Assembly (NCBI RefSeq): GCF_003590145.2 | Contig: NZ_CP060436.1 | Location: 1,584,001-1,648,000, forward strand | Source: Pseudooceanicola algae | GTDB taxonomy: Bacteria > Pseudomonadota > Alphaproteobacteria > Rhodobacterales > Rhodobacteraceae | Direction: 5' to 3' | DNA: 64,000 nt | In this document: positions 51,049 through 60,386 of the stretch, one piece after another | Layout: each line of letters begins with the position of its first letter | Position numbering within the stretch: position 1 is the stretch's first letter | Translations under genes and position numbers: made by a program | The notes under the pieces: model-generated | Databases searched by the model: none | The model's input: only the letters and a program-made list of their open reading frames with translations | What the model was told of the DNA's origin: nothing

Positions 51049-52991
51049 TGGCCGACACCGCCAGCCCAAAGGACACCGCCACCCCGGAGACCGCCGCCCC
51101 TGAGGCCATTGCCGCCCCCGAAGGCGCCGGGTCCGAAGGCACGACCGGATCGGAAAGCGCCGACGCCGCGGACAACCGCGACCAGATCGCCTTTCATTCG
51201 GTCGACAGCGCCCCCAAGCGCTTTGCCGTCTTCGTGCCGCAATGGAAGGGCCTCGCGGTCCTCGGCCTGTTCTGCCTGGTCTCGACCCTGCTGCTCTGGC
51301 TCAAGTCCGCCTACCTGACCAACAGCATCTTCCCCCATCACGACCTCGTGGTCACCCAGTTCGCGGGTAACCATTCGATCGCCGTGCGGATCTTCGTGAT
51401 CTCCTTCTACATCGCCTTCTCGGCCTTCGCGGCCGCCTCCCTGCTGGGCCGGGTGCTCTTTGCGCTGGACCTGCTGCTGACCTATGCGGTGCTCTGCGCG
51501 GCCTTCGACATGACCGGCGCCCTGGCGGCCTGGAGCCTCGATCTGACCTATTCGCTGCACTTCGTGGAAATCGTCAGCGGCATCACCGGCTTTGCCGTCT
51601 ATTCCTTCAAGCTGATGGAACGCGGCCATATGCCCTCGCGCATTCCCGTCGAACACCGCCCCAAGCAGATGCGCCGCGCCTTCCTGAGGCTCGGCTTTGC
51701 GCTGATCCTGGCGGGCGGCCTGTCGATCTGGGTCGGCGGCATGGACCTGGAAATCGTGAAATGGATGCGCGAAGTCACGCTTCTGGGCGGCATCGGTCCC
51801 GGCGTCTTCCTGTTCCTGCCGGTCTGTTTCTTCACCCTCTACGGGTTTGCCCTGTGGGACGACTGGCGCCAGCGGCACCGGGTCTTTGCCCCCGACATCA
51901 GCGTCATCGTGCCCGCCCACAACGAAGAATACATCATCGAGCGCACCATCCAGGGCCTCGACCGGGCCGCCGCGAACTATGCCGGTCAGGTCCATATCCT
52001 GATCATGGAGAACAACTCCACCGACGACACCGCCGCCATCGCCGCCCGGGCCCTGGCCGCCTGCGAAAGCGCGACAGGCCGGGTCATCCCGGTGCCCACA
52101 CCGGGCAAATCCAATGCGCTGAACGCCGGGCTGGACGCGGCCGAGACCGAATTCCTGGTCCGCGTCGATGCCGATACCGTGCTGGGCCAAGACAACCTGA
52201 CCCGCGCCATGCAGCACTTTGCCGACCCCGCGGTCGGCACCGTCGGCGGCGTGCCGATCCCCCCGGGCGGCGCCCTGTTCGACCGCCCCCGCCTGCTGGA
52301 AGTGCTGGTCAAGCACGGCTTCTACTCCGTCGCCTTCAGCGCCGTCGAAAGCGTCGTCGGCATCCCCGGCATGTTCGTCGTCTACCGCACCGAACACCCG
52401 CGCTACCTCGGCGGCTTCGTCGAGGGCATGAACGGCGAGGACACCGACATCTCGCTGCGGATCGGAGAGCTCGGCTTTCATTCCGTGGTCGATCCCAAGA
52501 TCCGCTATGTCTCGGAAGTGCCGGCAACCTATGGCCATATGCGCGAACAGCGGATGCGCTGGTTCCGCTCGGTCTACCACGTCAGCTCGCGTTGCCGCGA
52601 CCTGATCTATTCCGACTGGCCCACCCTGCGCGGCAAGGTGCTGCTGCCCTTCATGCTGGTCAATTCCGGCCGCCGGGCCATGCTGGTGCCGCTGATCCTG
52701 TTCGGCGTCATCGAATACGCCGGCGGCTTCAACCCCGGAAGCCCGCTTGCCTGGCAGGCCGTCGTCGCCGTCATGATCGGCGCCCCCGCCATGATGGCCG
52801 TCGTCGCCGCCCTCTTCAACGGCATGCCAAAGGCAATCCTCAACCTGCCACACTACCTCCTCTTCCGCATCCTGCGCGCCTACTTCACCCTCGAATCCAT
52901 GCTCTCAATCTCGATCCGCACAAACCGGGAAGACATCGCACGCGCATACCTGCGAAACATCATCCCGGATAAACCCGTCAGGGTCGCATGA
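51048..52991 (+). CDS. Processive GT2 glycosyltransferase, cellulose-synthase-like membrane synthase
   Basis: A 647-residue membrane protein. An Ala/Glu/Thr-rich tail of about 50 residues is followed by some six membrane segments (about 65-275), a GT-A domain (283-515), and at least two more segments. Synthase motifs are VIVPAHNEE, VRVDADT (near 373), GEDTD (near 463) and QRMRW (the QxxRW processivity motif near 500). There is no PilZ domain, so c-di-GMP control as in BcsA is not evident. It ends the sqdB operon and probably polymerises and exports a glycan with the BcsB-like partner. Confidence 0.87.
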   Translation: MADTASPKDTATPETAAPEAIAAPEGAGSEGTTGSESADAADNRDQIAFHSVDSAPKRFAVFVPQWKGLAVLGLFCLVSTLLLWLKSAYLTNSIFPHHDLVVTQFAGNHSIAVRIFVISFYIAFSAFAAASLLGRVLFALDLLLTYAVLCAAFDMTGALAAWSLDLTYSLHFVEIVSGITGFAVYSFKLMERGHMPSRIPVEHRPKQMRRAFLRLGFALILAGGLSIWVGGMDLEIVKWMREVTLLGGIGPGVFLFLPVCFFTLYGFALWDDWRQRHRVFAPDISVIVPAHNEEYIIERTIQGLDRAAANYAGQVHILIMENNSTDDTAAIAARALAACESATGRVIPVPTPGKSNALNAGLDAAETEFLVRVDADTVLGQDNLTRAMQHFADPAVGTVGGVPIPPGGALFDRPRLLEVLVKHGFYSVAFSAVESVVGIPGMFVVYRTEHPRYLGGFVEGMNGEDTDISLRIGELGFHSVVDPKIRYVSEVPATYGHMREQRMRWFRSVYHVSSRCRDLIYSDWPTLRGKVLLPFMLVNSGRRAMLVPLILFGVIEYAGGFNPGSPLAWQAVVAVMIGAPAMMAVVAALFNGMPKAILNLPHYLLFRILRAYFTLESMLSISIRTNREDIARAYLRNIIPDKPVRVA

Positions 52992-53320
52992 CAAAACAAC
53001 TCAAAATCTGAAAATACAAAAACGTCAAAAAAACCGAAGAAGGCTCAGCCCCTTCCCTTACCCGATCCATCCCTGACAGCTGCACATCCCGGCACCGCCC
53101 CACCGGTGCCGGGATAAAGCATGAAAAATCCGCGGCAAGGACATGCCTGCCCTGCGCGACGGACATTTTTTTACCCGTCCAGCCGAAAAATGCCCGGTAA
53201 CCTTTCCGAGTTACTATGCTTTGGGTTGCATTTCGCTACAACTTACCAAAAAGTTAATTTACTATCGTAACACCTAAGGTGGTGCTGCCGTGACCGGCAT
53301 CCATCAAGTGCGGCTTCACG
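52992..53320. other. 329-base AT-rich intergenic region upstream of Hint protein 2
   Basis: No gene is seen. Base composition turns abruptly AT-rich at the end of the GT2 gene and again at 53160-53280 (runs such as GTTAATTTACTATCG). It contains one strong hairpin (53086-53115), an inverted repeat GTAAC/GTTAC (53197-53214) and two TTACTAT copies (53211 and 53258). It probably holds the GT2 operon terminator and the Hint protein 2 promoter. Confidence 0.5.
53086..53115 (+). terminator. 12-bp hairpin downstream of the GT2 gene
   Basis: ATCCCGGCACCG (53086-53097) and CGGTGCCGGGAT (53104-53115) pair perfectly around a 6-base loop, 95 bases after the synthase stop. An A-rich segment follows on the plus strand with no T run, so termination may need Rho. 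Confidence 0.55.
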
Positions 53321-54616
53321 ATGCGGGTGGTCACCCCTATGTCCAGATATGATATCAACATCAGGCCAGTCGGGATTGTTGCACCGGCCCGCACCGGTGG
53401 TCTGCCCGGCGAGACCCCTCTCGGTAACCGGATCAGCCCGCAGGCCTGGCAGGATCTGAACCGGGCCGTTTCGCATCTTGATCCGGCGATGACGATCAAT
53501 GTGACCGACCGGTTGGCGGCCCCGGCATCGCAAACGGGCTCCGCAATGGCCCCTCGGGCGGGTCGACACGACGATGGCACGCGGCAAACGCTGACCAGCG
53601 ACACCAAGATCAACGGTATCACCTATCCCGCAGGCACCCGGATCGAGGACGACTACCAGATCCAGGTCACCGACGGAGATTCCGTCTACCGCATGGTGGG
53701 GCTTTCGATCGACGAAACCCTCGTGGGCTTCATGTGGGAAGGCGAGGCCCCGGCCGGCGACACCTACAGGATCGTCGCGGGATCGGTGACACCGCCTCCC
53801 TCGTCCGGCGGCGCCAGCGCGCCATCTGTACCCGGCGATCCAACCGGCATCGCGGAAAACAGGATGGCATCCGCGGACCCTTCTTTCGACCGCGTCGACG
53901 GTCCGGCCTACCTGCGCGACCACAGCGGACCGGACACGGCCGGGAAGGTAAAGACACCTCCTGGCGAAATCGTCGAAAACTTTACCTTCAGCGAAATCGA
54001 AAACATCATCTGTTTCGCCGCCGGGACCAGTATCGCGACCTACGAGGGAGCGGTGGCGGTCGAGGATCTGCGCCTCGGGGACCGTGTCCTGACCCGCGAC
54101 AACGGCTTTCAGAAGATCCGCTGGGTCGGCCACCGCCCGTTGAAACCGCAGGAGTTGGCGGAACGCCCGAACCTTGTGCCGATCCTGGTGCCGCGCGGCG
54201 CCTATGGCAATGACCTGCCCGAACGCGATCTGACGATTTCACCCAATCACCGGCTGCTGATCCATGGCCCTCAGGCGGATCTGCTGTTCGGTGAAACCGA
54301 GGTTCTCGTTGCCGCCAAGCACCTGGTCGATGGCGGCCGGTTCCGCCGCGCGCCCTCTCGGGCAGTGACCTATGTGCATTTCATGTTCGAGTGCCACGAA
54401 GTGGTTCTGGGGAATGGCATCTGGAGCGAAAGCTTTCAGCCCGGCGACTTTTCCCTGAAGGGACTCGGCCTCGAACAGCGACGCGAAATCTTTGCCCTGT
54501 TCCCCGAACTGGCGACGCAGAAAGGCGTGGCGGACTTCACCGCCGCCCGGACGTCTCTTCGTCACTACGAGGCGCAGGTGCTGCGGACCAGTCTGGCAAG
54601 GACCAAGAAGATCTGA
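53321..54616 (+). CDS. Hint_2 domain protein 2
   Basis: A 431-residue protein. Residues 1-225 match no family I recognise and include a DDYQIQVTDGDSVYRMVGLS beta-like segment. A Hint_2 domain starts at Cys231: CFAAGTSIATYEGAVAVEDL, LGDRVLTRDNGFQKIRWVGH, ISPNHRLLI and CHEVVLGNGIWSESF. No signal peptide is visible. The start is uncertain (ATG 53321 or 53339; neither has a good ribosome site). It abuts the serine hydrolase stop with three bases between. Confidence 0.85.
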   Translation: MRVVTPMSRYDINIRPVGIVAPARTGGLPGETPLGNRISPQAWQDLNRAVSHLDPAMTINVTDRLAAPASQTGSAMAPRAGRHDDGTRQTLTSDTKINGITYPAGTRIEDDYQIQVTDGDSVYRMVGLSIDETLVGFMWEGEAPAGDTYRIVAGSVTPPPSSGGASAPSVPGDPTGIAENRMASADPSFDRVDGPAYLRDHSGPDTAGKVKTPPGEIVENFTFSEIENIICFAAGTSIATYEGAVAVEDLRLGDRVLTRDNGFQKIRWVGHRPLKPQELAERPNLVPILVPRGAYGNDLPERDLTISPNHRLLIHGPQADLLFGETEVLVAAKHLVDGGRFRRAPSRAVTYVHFMFECHEVVLGNGIWSESFQPGDFSLKGLGLEQRREIFALFPELATQKGVADFTAARTSLRHYEAQVLRTSLARTKKI

Positions 54617-54619
54617 AGC

Positions 54620-56176
54620 CTATCGCCGCCAGTGCGCCAGCCCATTGGCGTCGAGATACTGCACATGCAGAGCCGTCGCCAGATCTCCTTCAATCGTGAA
54701 GGTGACAGAGGACAGCGAGCCGAGCGGCTGATTTTCCCCCAGGGGCGCCACGGCAAAGCGGTCTCCGTCCCAGGGTTGCAGGGCCAGGCGCAAGGGGCGC
54801 GGTCCCAACAGCAGCGCGAGTCCCTCGGGCCCCTCGACGACCTCGGCGGGGCCGAAATAGGCGTTGTCATAACTCCCGAGATAGCGGCTGGCCGGACCGG
54901 CAGGCGCCGGATCCTGCGGGGCGGCCTGACCCACCAGGTCGCCTACGGGGTCGAACATCGGGGCCATCAGGGACTCGTACCCGGTCAGCCAGTCGCGGGT
55001 GGAACGGCCGAATTGCACGACGTCCATGAACTCGGCCGCGATGGATTCGACCGCGCCGACAGGGGCGCCGTTGGACAGCACGACGATGCCGATCCCGGCA
55101 TCGGTCAGCAGCTTGAAATGGGTACCCGCCCCCTTGATGAAGCCGCCCGAATGATTGCGGATCGGCCGCCCTCCGGCCGTGGTTTCGACGTTGAAGCCAT
55201 AGCCATAGGCACCGCTGCGATCATTCGCCCCCCGGCCCGGAGAATTCACGATCTGCATCCGCATTGCCGGGTGCAGCACCGCCGGGTCGATCAGCGGCAT
55301 GCCCTGCCATTGCCCATCCGCCAGCAGCAGGATCATCCATTTCGCCAGATCGTCCACGGTCGATGACACGCCCCCCGCCGGGGCCTGGGCATCGGCGTCC
55401 CGATCATAAAGCGGCTGGAACATGCCATGTTCGTAGGCATGCAGCACGGCGCGGTTCCCGGCTGCCATGGCATCCGCATGGCGATAGCTGGTCGCGGTCA
55501 TGCCGAGCGGGCCAAACAGCTTTTCCTGCGCAAGGTCGGCCCAATCCCGGCCGGCCGCCGCCGCCACGGCCTCGGCTCCTGTGGTCAGGCCCATGTTGGC
55601 ATAGTGATAGGTGACGCGGAAGGGATCGAGTGGCAATTGCCCCAACCGGTCGAGGATCTGATCCCGGTCGTGTCCTATGTCTTCCAGGTCATCGCCGGCG
55701 GCAAAGGGCAGCCCGGTCCGATGGGCAAAGAAATCCCCCACGGTCGCATGGGCGCCGACATAGCTGTCGGACAGTTGCAGGTCGGGCAGATAGTCAGAGA
55801 CCGGGTCGTCCCAATGAAGCGCCCCGTCGGATATCGTGATCGCCGCCACCGTGGCGCTGATCGATTTGGAGACCGAGGCGATCTGGAAAACGGTTTCCGG
55901 TGTCACCGGATCGGGCAACCGGATGTCCCGCCGACCGAAGCCCTGACGAAACACCACTTCGCCTTCGCGCACCACCGCCACGGCCATGCCCGGCACTCCG
56001 CTGCGCACCATCGTGCTTTCGACAAGCCGCGGCAGCCCCGCCAGCGCCGTTTCAAGGCCCATCGGTGCCATGGGCGACACATCCGACGCTGGTGTCGGGC
56101 CGGGCAGGACATCCTGCGCGCGCCCCGCCCCCGGAAAAGCCGCGATCAGGGCGACGACAAGCAGGAAAGGACGCAT
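54620..56176 (-). CDS. Exported serine hydrolase, class C beta-lactamase/esterase family
   Basis: A 518-residue secreted hydrolase. The signal peptide is residues 1-20 (ending GRA-QDV). The catalytic SxxK is Ser101-Lys104 (ASVSKSIS), YxN is in VTYHYANMGLT, and the third motif is NHSGGFIKG. The family includes DD-peptidases, esterases and class C beta-lactamases. The extra C-terminal domain (about 400-518, beta-rich) is typical of the Pab87/EstB-like non-lactamase members, so antibiotic resistance is not implied. Confidence 0.88.
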   Translation of the reverse strand: MRPFLLVVALIAAFPGAGRAQDVLPGPTPASDVSPMAPMGLETALAGLPRLVESTMVRSGVPGMAVAVVREGEVVFRQGFGRRDIRLPDPVTPETVFQIASVSKSISATVAAITISDGALHWDDPVSDYLPDLQLSDSYVGAHATVGDFFAHRTGLPFAAGDDLEDIGHDRDQILDRLGQLPLDPFRVTYHYANMGLTTGAEAVAAAAGRDWADLAQEKLFGPLGMTATSYRHADAMAAGNRAVLHAYEHGMFQPLYDRDADAQAPAGGVSSTVDDLAKWMILLLADGQWQGMPLIDPAVLHPAMRMQIVNSPGRGANDRSGAYGYGFNVETTAGGRPIRNHSGGFIKGAGTHFKLLTDAGIGIVVLSNGAPVGAVESIAAEFMDVVQFGRSTRDWLTGYESLMAPMFDPVGDLVGQAAPQDPAPAGPASRYLGSYDNAYFGPAEVVEGPEGLALLLGPRPLRLALQPWDGDRFAVAPLGENQPLGSLSSVTFTIEGDLATALHVQYLDANGLAHWRR

Positions 56177-56312
56177 CGGGGAACCTCAAGCAGCAGTGAC
56201 CTAAGGGAACCTTGCATGACGAACCGTCGAAGTCGAGACTCTGCCAACCACTTCCTCTCAGGCAGGGCACCCCGGCCCCGCATCGCGGGACCGGGTATCT
56301 CTCTGACCCGTT

Positions 56313-58154
56313 TCAGGGGTCGAGACGGACCGCCCCATGGCTGGCATTTGCCACCAGCGACGCATAGGCCCGAAGCGCGCGGCTGACCTTGCGCTTGCGC
56401 GGCTTGGCAGGTTTCCAGGCGGCATCGCCGCTGGCCTCCATCTCCGCCCGGCGGGCGGCAAGGTCCGCATCGCTGAGCGCGACGTTGATGGTCCGGTTGG
56501 GGATGTCGATCTCGATCATGTCGCCTTCGACGATCAGGCCGATGTTGCCGCCTTCGGCCGCTTCGGGCGATACATGCCCGATCGACAGGCCCGAAGTCCC
56601 GCCCGAGAACCGACCATCGGTGATCAGCGCGCAGGCCTTGCCCAGTTTCATCGCCTTCAGGTAGCTGGTCGGGTAGAGCATTTCCTGCATCCCCGGCCCG
56701 CCGCGCGGCCCTTCGTAGCGGATGATGACCACGTCTCCGGCCTGAATTTCCTTGCCCAGAATGCGGTTCACCGCCTCGTCCTGGCTTTCGCAGACCTTTG
56801 CGGGGCCGCTGAATTTCAGGATGCTGTCATCGACGCCCGCGGTCTTCACCACACAGCCTTCCAGCGCGATATTGCCGAACAGGACCGCAAGGCCGCCGTC
56901 CTGGCTGAACGCATGTTCCTTGGACCGGATCACGCCTTTTTCGCGGTCCGTGTCGAGACTGCGATAGCGGCTGGCCTGGCTGAAGGCCTCGGTGGTGCGG
57001 ACACCGCCGGGGGCGGCGCTGAACAGTTCATGCACCTGGTTGTCCTTGCTGCGCGCGATGTCCCAGTGGTCGATGGCATCGCCCAGGGTCGGCATGTGCA
57101 CGGTCGAGACATCGCGGTTGATCAGCCCGGCATCCGACAGCTGGCCGAGGATGCCGAAGATTCCGCCCGCGCGGTGCACGTCCTCCATGTGTACGTCGGC
57201 GACCGCCGGGGCGACCTTGCAGAGACAGGGAGTGATCCGGCTGAGCCGATCCATGTGATCGAGGGTGAAGTCGACCTCGCCTTCGCGGGCAATGGCCAGC
57301 AGGTGCAGCACCGTGTTGGTCGACCCGCCCATGGCGATGTCCAGCGTCATGGCGTTCTCGAAGGCCGCCTGGGTCGCGATGCCGCGCGGCGTCACCGACA
57401 TGTCGCCACCTTCGTAATGGCGTTTCGCCAGGTCGACAATTTTGCGCCCCGCTTCCAGGAACAGCCCCTTGCGGTCCGCGTGTGTCGCCAGCGTCGAGCC
57501 GTTGCCGGGCAGGGCCAGACCCAGGGCTTCGGCAAGGCAGTTCATGGAATTGGCGGTGAACATACCCGAGCACGACCCGCAGGTCGGGCAGGCGTTCACT
57601 TCGAATTCATTGACCTGCTCGTCGCTCATGTCGGGATTCGCGGCCTGCACCATGGCGTCGACCAGGTCGACCGCGATGTCCTTGCCGTCGACATTGACCT
57701 TGCCGGCCTCCATCGGGCCGCCCGAGACGAAGATCGCCGGCACATCGAGGCGCATCGCCGCCATCAGCATCCCCGGCGTGATCTTGTCGCAATTGGAAAT
57801 ACAGATCATCGCATCGGCGCAATGGGCGTTCACCATGTATTCGACGCTGTCGGCGATGATCTCGCGCGACGGCAGCGAATAGAGCATCCCGTCGTGCCCC
57901 ATAGCGATCCCGTCATCGACCGCGATGGTATTGAATTCCTTGGCGACCCCGCCTGCTGCCTCGACCTCTCGGGCGACCATCTGGCCCAGATCCTTCAGGT
58001 GGACATGCCCCGGCACGAATTGGGTGAAGGAGTTCACGATGGCGATGATCGGTTTGCCGAAATCGCCGTCTTTCATGCCCGTGGCGCGCCAGAGCGCCCG
58101 TGCCCCTGCCATGTTCCGTCCGGAGGTCGATGTCTTTGAACGATACGGTATCAC
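56313..58154 (-). CDS. ilvD: Dihydroxy-acid dehydratase
   Basis: A 613-residue iron-sulfur dehydratase of branched-chain amino acid synthesis. [20 protein letters not shown] is the invariant N-terminus. Cluster cysteines lie in SNCDKITPG and [14 protein letters not shown], with one more in MNCLAEALG. The start is the GTG at 58154, preceded by AAGGA eight bases upstream; this gives the normal length, while the upstream ATG frame adds 51 unconserved residues. It appears monocistronic. Confidence 0.96.
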   Translation of the reverse strand: MIPYRSKTSTSGRNMAGARALWRATGMKDGDFGKPIIAIVNSFTQFVPGHVHLKDLGQMVAREVEAAGGVAKEFNTIAVDDGIAMGHDGMLYSLPSREIIADSVEYMVNAHCADAMICISNCDKITPGMLMAAMRLDVPAIFVSGGPMEAGKVNVDGKDIAVDLVDAMVQAANPDMSDEQVNEFEVNACPTCGSCSGMFTANSMNCLAEALGLALPGNGSTLATHADRKGLFLEAGRKIVDLAKRHYEGGDMSVTPRGIATQAAFENAMTLDIAMGGSTNTVLHLLAIAREGEVDFTLDHMDRLSRITPCLCKVAPAVADVHMEDVHRAGGIFGILGQLSDAGLINRDVSTVHMPTLGDAIDHWDIARSKDNQVHELFSAAPGGVRTTEAFSQASRYRSLDTDREKGVIRSKEHAFSQDGGLAVLFGNIALEGCVVKTAGVDDSILKFSGPAKVCESQDEAVNRILGKEIQAGDVVIIRYEGPRGGPGMQEMLYPTSYLKAMKLGKACALITDGRFSGGTSGLSIGHVSPEAAEGGNIGLIVEGDMIEIDIPNRTINVALSDADLAARRAEMEASGDAAWKPAKPRKRKVSRALRAYASLVANASHGAVRLDP

Positions 58155-58369
58155 GTTTACTGTCCTTCGTGGAATGTGGCTGGCAAGGCGCGTGCTGCGG
58201 CAATTCGGGCCTGCGGGCGCGCCGGGCGCCTTCAGACTCAGGCCCGTTATTGCGCCAAGCGCCCATTCGCTGCAACCCCACGCGCAAAAAGCGCCGCCCG
58301 GCACCATACGTCGGGGGCTGATCGCCGGGCCCTGATCGCCGGGCCCAGTTCGCCAGAGAAGGAAGGTCC

Positions 58370-58939
58370 TTAAAGGGACGTGTCCTGCGGGCAGGCCGTC
58401 TGGGCAGGCCTGGGGTCCCCTTCCCCCGCCCCGAAGGCCGCCGCCGTGCGGTCACCGATCACCGAAGCGATTTCGGCGAGGGTCGTCATGTGCTCTTCCA
58501 GCGGCGAGGCCTGCAAGCGCTGGTCGAAGATCGCGAAGAGCGCCGCAAGGTCGGGCACCCGGTGCAGCGCCAGGATGAAGGGATGGCTGAACCGCGCCAT
58601 ATAGGCCACATTCAGCCGCGTCAGCCGTTCGGCGTCCTGCGCGCTGAGCGACATCAACCCAAGGCGGGCCTGTTCACTGGCGGATTCATCGGTCATGCGC
58701 CCGGCCACGGCTTCGCATCCGGCCAGTTCGGGATGCACCCGGAACAGCGCCAGACGGCGGGCGGGACCGGCGGCCAGGATGCATTCGACGAGCGCGGCCG
58801 CAAGGGCTTCGGTGCTGGCAAAGGGGCGCTGAGCGACGACATCCCGCGCGACCCATTCCGAGCGTTCGACCAGGGGGGCAATCCGGGCGATGGCCGTCCG
58901 GGCCGGGGCTGAGTTCAAGGCATCGAGAGGGGAAATCAT
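58370..58939 (-). CDS. uraD: OHCU decarboxylase (2-oxo-4-hydroxy-4-carboxy-5-ureidoimidazoline decarboxylase)
   Basis: A 189-residue protein of the UraD/PucL-N family, which converts OHCU, the product of urate oxidation, to S-allantoin. [16 protein letters not shown], the catalytic His in FRVHPELAG and the Glu in [10 protein letters not shown] are conserved. ATG 58939 gives close to the usual length of about 165-180. No urate oxidase, HIU hydrolase or allantoinase gene is in the window, so it is isolated here. Confidence 0.88.
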   Translation of the reverse strand: MISPLDALNSAPARTAIARIAPLVERSEWVARDVVAQRPFASTEALAAALVECILAAGPARRLALFRVHPELAGCEAVAGRMTDESASEQARLGLMSLSAQDAERLTRLNVAYMARFSHPFILALHRVPDLAALFAIFDQRLQASPLEEHMTTLAEIASVIGDRTAAAFGAGEGDPRPAQTACPQDTSL

Positions 58940-59223
58940 CAGGTCTTTCTCTGGCTGTGTTGAGATGGAAAACACCGCCGTAGCGGGTGTCACGGCCAGA
59001 ATGCGACAGGAGGCCATTCCAATCCATGACATTGTCAGCAACCATGCATTCTGAAAAAGAGAACGGATAGACTGAACGCCGGAGCGTCTCGCACCCCTCT
59101 CCGGACCCTTTCGAAACACGCTGCGCCCCATGCCGCGCGCCTCCTTGGTCACGGCCAGATCGGTTGACTTACATCTGAAAACGGGCGCATGGGGACCCAA
59201 CCGCACCCCGGAGACCTCGCACC

Positions 59224-59889
59224 GTGTCCACCAACCCCTATGAAGCAGACGGTTTCTACGATGAGGCCATCGCCGCGGGGCGTCACCGCGCCATCGTCGG
59301 GGGCCGTTGGGATGAAACCGGGCGCATCCAGATGTCGGTACTGCGCGACGCCGGCCTGCTGCCGCATCATCATCTGCTGGACATCGGCGCCGGGGCGCTG
59401 CGGCTGGGGTGCAAGGCGGTGCCCTACCTCGAGCCGGAGCACTACTGGGCCACCGATGCCTCGCGCGCGATCCTGCTGGCCGGGCATAGGGCCGAACTGG
59501 CAGCCCCGGACCGGCTGGATCCGCAGCACCTGATCGAGGACGCGCGCTTCGATTTCCCCGGCGTTCCCGGCAACATCACCCATGCGATCGCCTTCGCGGT
59601 CTTTCCGCATCTGCCGATGGTCTACCTGCGCCGCGCCCTGACCAGCCTGCGCCGCTTTGCAAAGCTGGAGCGTTTCCTGTTCACCGTCTTCCTTGCCCCC
59701 GACGCGACCAGCGCGGCGGCGCCCTGCCGGCAGCCGGATGGTGTGGTCACCCACGACCTCCGCCCCCCCTATCACCTGCTGCCCGAAGACGTCACCCACA
59801 TGGCGCGCTGTACCGGCTGGCAGGTCACGCGCAGTGACGTGATGCTGCCACGCGGTCAGGTGCTGTTCACGGCTCAGCCAGAGGTCTGA
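59224..59889 (+). CDS. Class I SAM-dependent methyltransferase-like protein
   Basis: A 221-residue Rossmann-type methyltransferase. Motif I is LLDIGAGALRLGC near residue 50, the acidic end of the second strand is WATDASR near 78, and AIAFAVFPHL is the post-strand-4 region. It starts with GTG 59224, preceded by GGAGA. It is divergent from uraD (284-base gap with no other gene) and converges on tRNA-Phe. The substrate is unknown. Confidence 0.82.
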   Translation: MSTNPYEADGFYDEAIAAGRHRAIVGGRWDETGRIQMSVLRDAGLLPHHHLLDIGAGALRLGCKAVPYLEPEHYWATDASRAILLAGHRAELAAPDRLDPQHLIEDARFDFPGVPGNITHAIAFAVFPHLPMVYLRRALTSLRRFAKLERFLFTVFLAPDATSAAAPCRQPDGVVTHDLRPPYHLLPEDVTHMARCTGWQVTRSDVMLPRGQVLFTAQPEV

Positions 59890-59980
59890 AAGGGCAACAG
59901 GCGGCGCGCGCCACGGCATCGGGACAGCCGCAGCGCAGGGCGCGCAACGCGTTCGGCCAGCCTGTGCATTTTGCTGAAAG

Positions 59981-60057
59981 TGGTGCCCGGGGGCGGAATT
60001 GAACCACCGACACGAGGATTTTCAATCCACTGCTCTACCCCTGAGCTACCCGGGCAC
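59981..60057 (-). tRNA. tRNA-Phe (GAA), CCA encoded
   Basis: A 77-base tRNA. The acceptor stem is GTGCCCG/CGGGCAC, the D-arm is GCTC/GAGC, the anticodon loop is TTGAAAA with GAA at 60021-60023 (complement), the T-arm contains GGTTCAATTCC, and CCA is encoded (59981-59983). The second pair of the anticodon stem (positions 28-42) is U-U: arms GTGGA and TCCTC. The position downstream of yacG is usual for Rhodobacterales. Confidence 0.95.
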
Positions 60058-60185
60058 GGGTGACGGCCTCGCCGTCGGGTGGAGGCGTTCTAGGCGAGGT
60101 GGCTGGCGGTGTCCAGAGGGTTTTTACCAAAATCCCGCAACAATCCGCAGCGCCCTGCCTGTCTTTGCGTAAGCCCCTGAAAGGA

Positions 60186-60386
60186 TCAGGAAAAACGCCC
60201 CGATTGCAGGGCTTTTTCAACCTCTGCCTCGACCGCATCCATTGCGGCTTCGATGTCTTCGGGGTCGCGGGATGGGACGGCATAGCTGCCGTTCATCCAA
60301 CGCGCCAGATCGCGGTCTGCGCAGCGCGCCGAGCAGAAGGGACGATAGGCCGCGTCACTGGCGGATTTGCAGATCGGACAGGTCAT
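60186..60386 (-). CDS. yacG: DNA gyrase inhibitor YacG (zinc protein)
   Basis: A 66-residue YacG protein. Zinc ligands are CPIC (residues 3-6) and the pair in FCSARCADRDLARWMNGSY, whose DLARWMNG stretch is diagnostic. YacG binds GyrB and blocks DNA binding. It overlaps the RNase E/G stop by four bases. Confidence 0.95.
   Translation of the reverse strand: MTCPICKSASDAAYRPFCSARCADRDLARWMNGSYAVPSRDPEDIEAAMDAVEAEVEKALQSGRFS

Noticed and set aside
48676-51069. A 797-codon minus-strand frame over sqdB and the bcsB-like gene
   Set aside because: It crosses two real plus-strand genes and their spacer and is Gly/Gln/His rich without any recognisable domain.
50928-52853. A 641-codon minus-strand frame over the GT2 synthase
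   Set aside because: It is antisense to a synthase with complete motifs. High GC explains the lack of stops.
54620-56176. Beta-lactamase resistance gene
   Set aside because: The SxxK/YxN/HxG set is shared by esterases and DD-peptidases, and the extra C-terminal domain fits those better; there is no AmpR neighbour.
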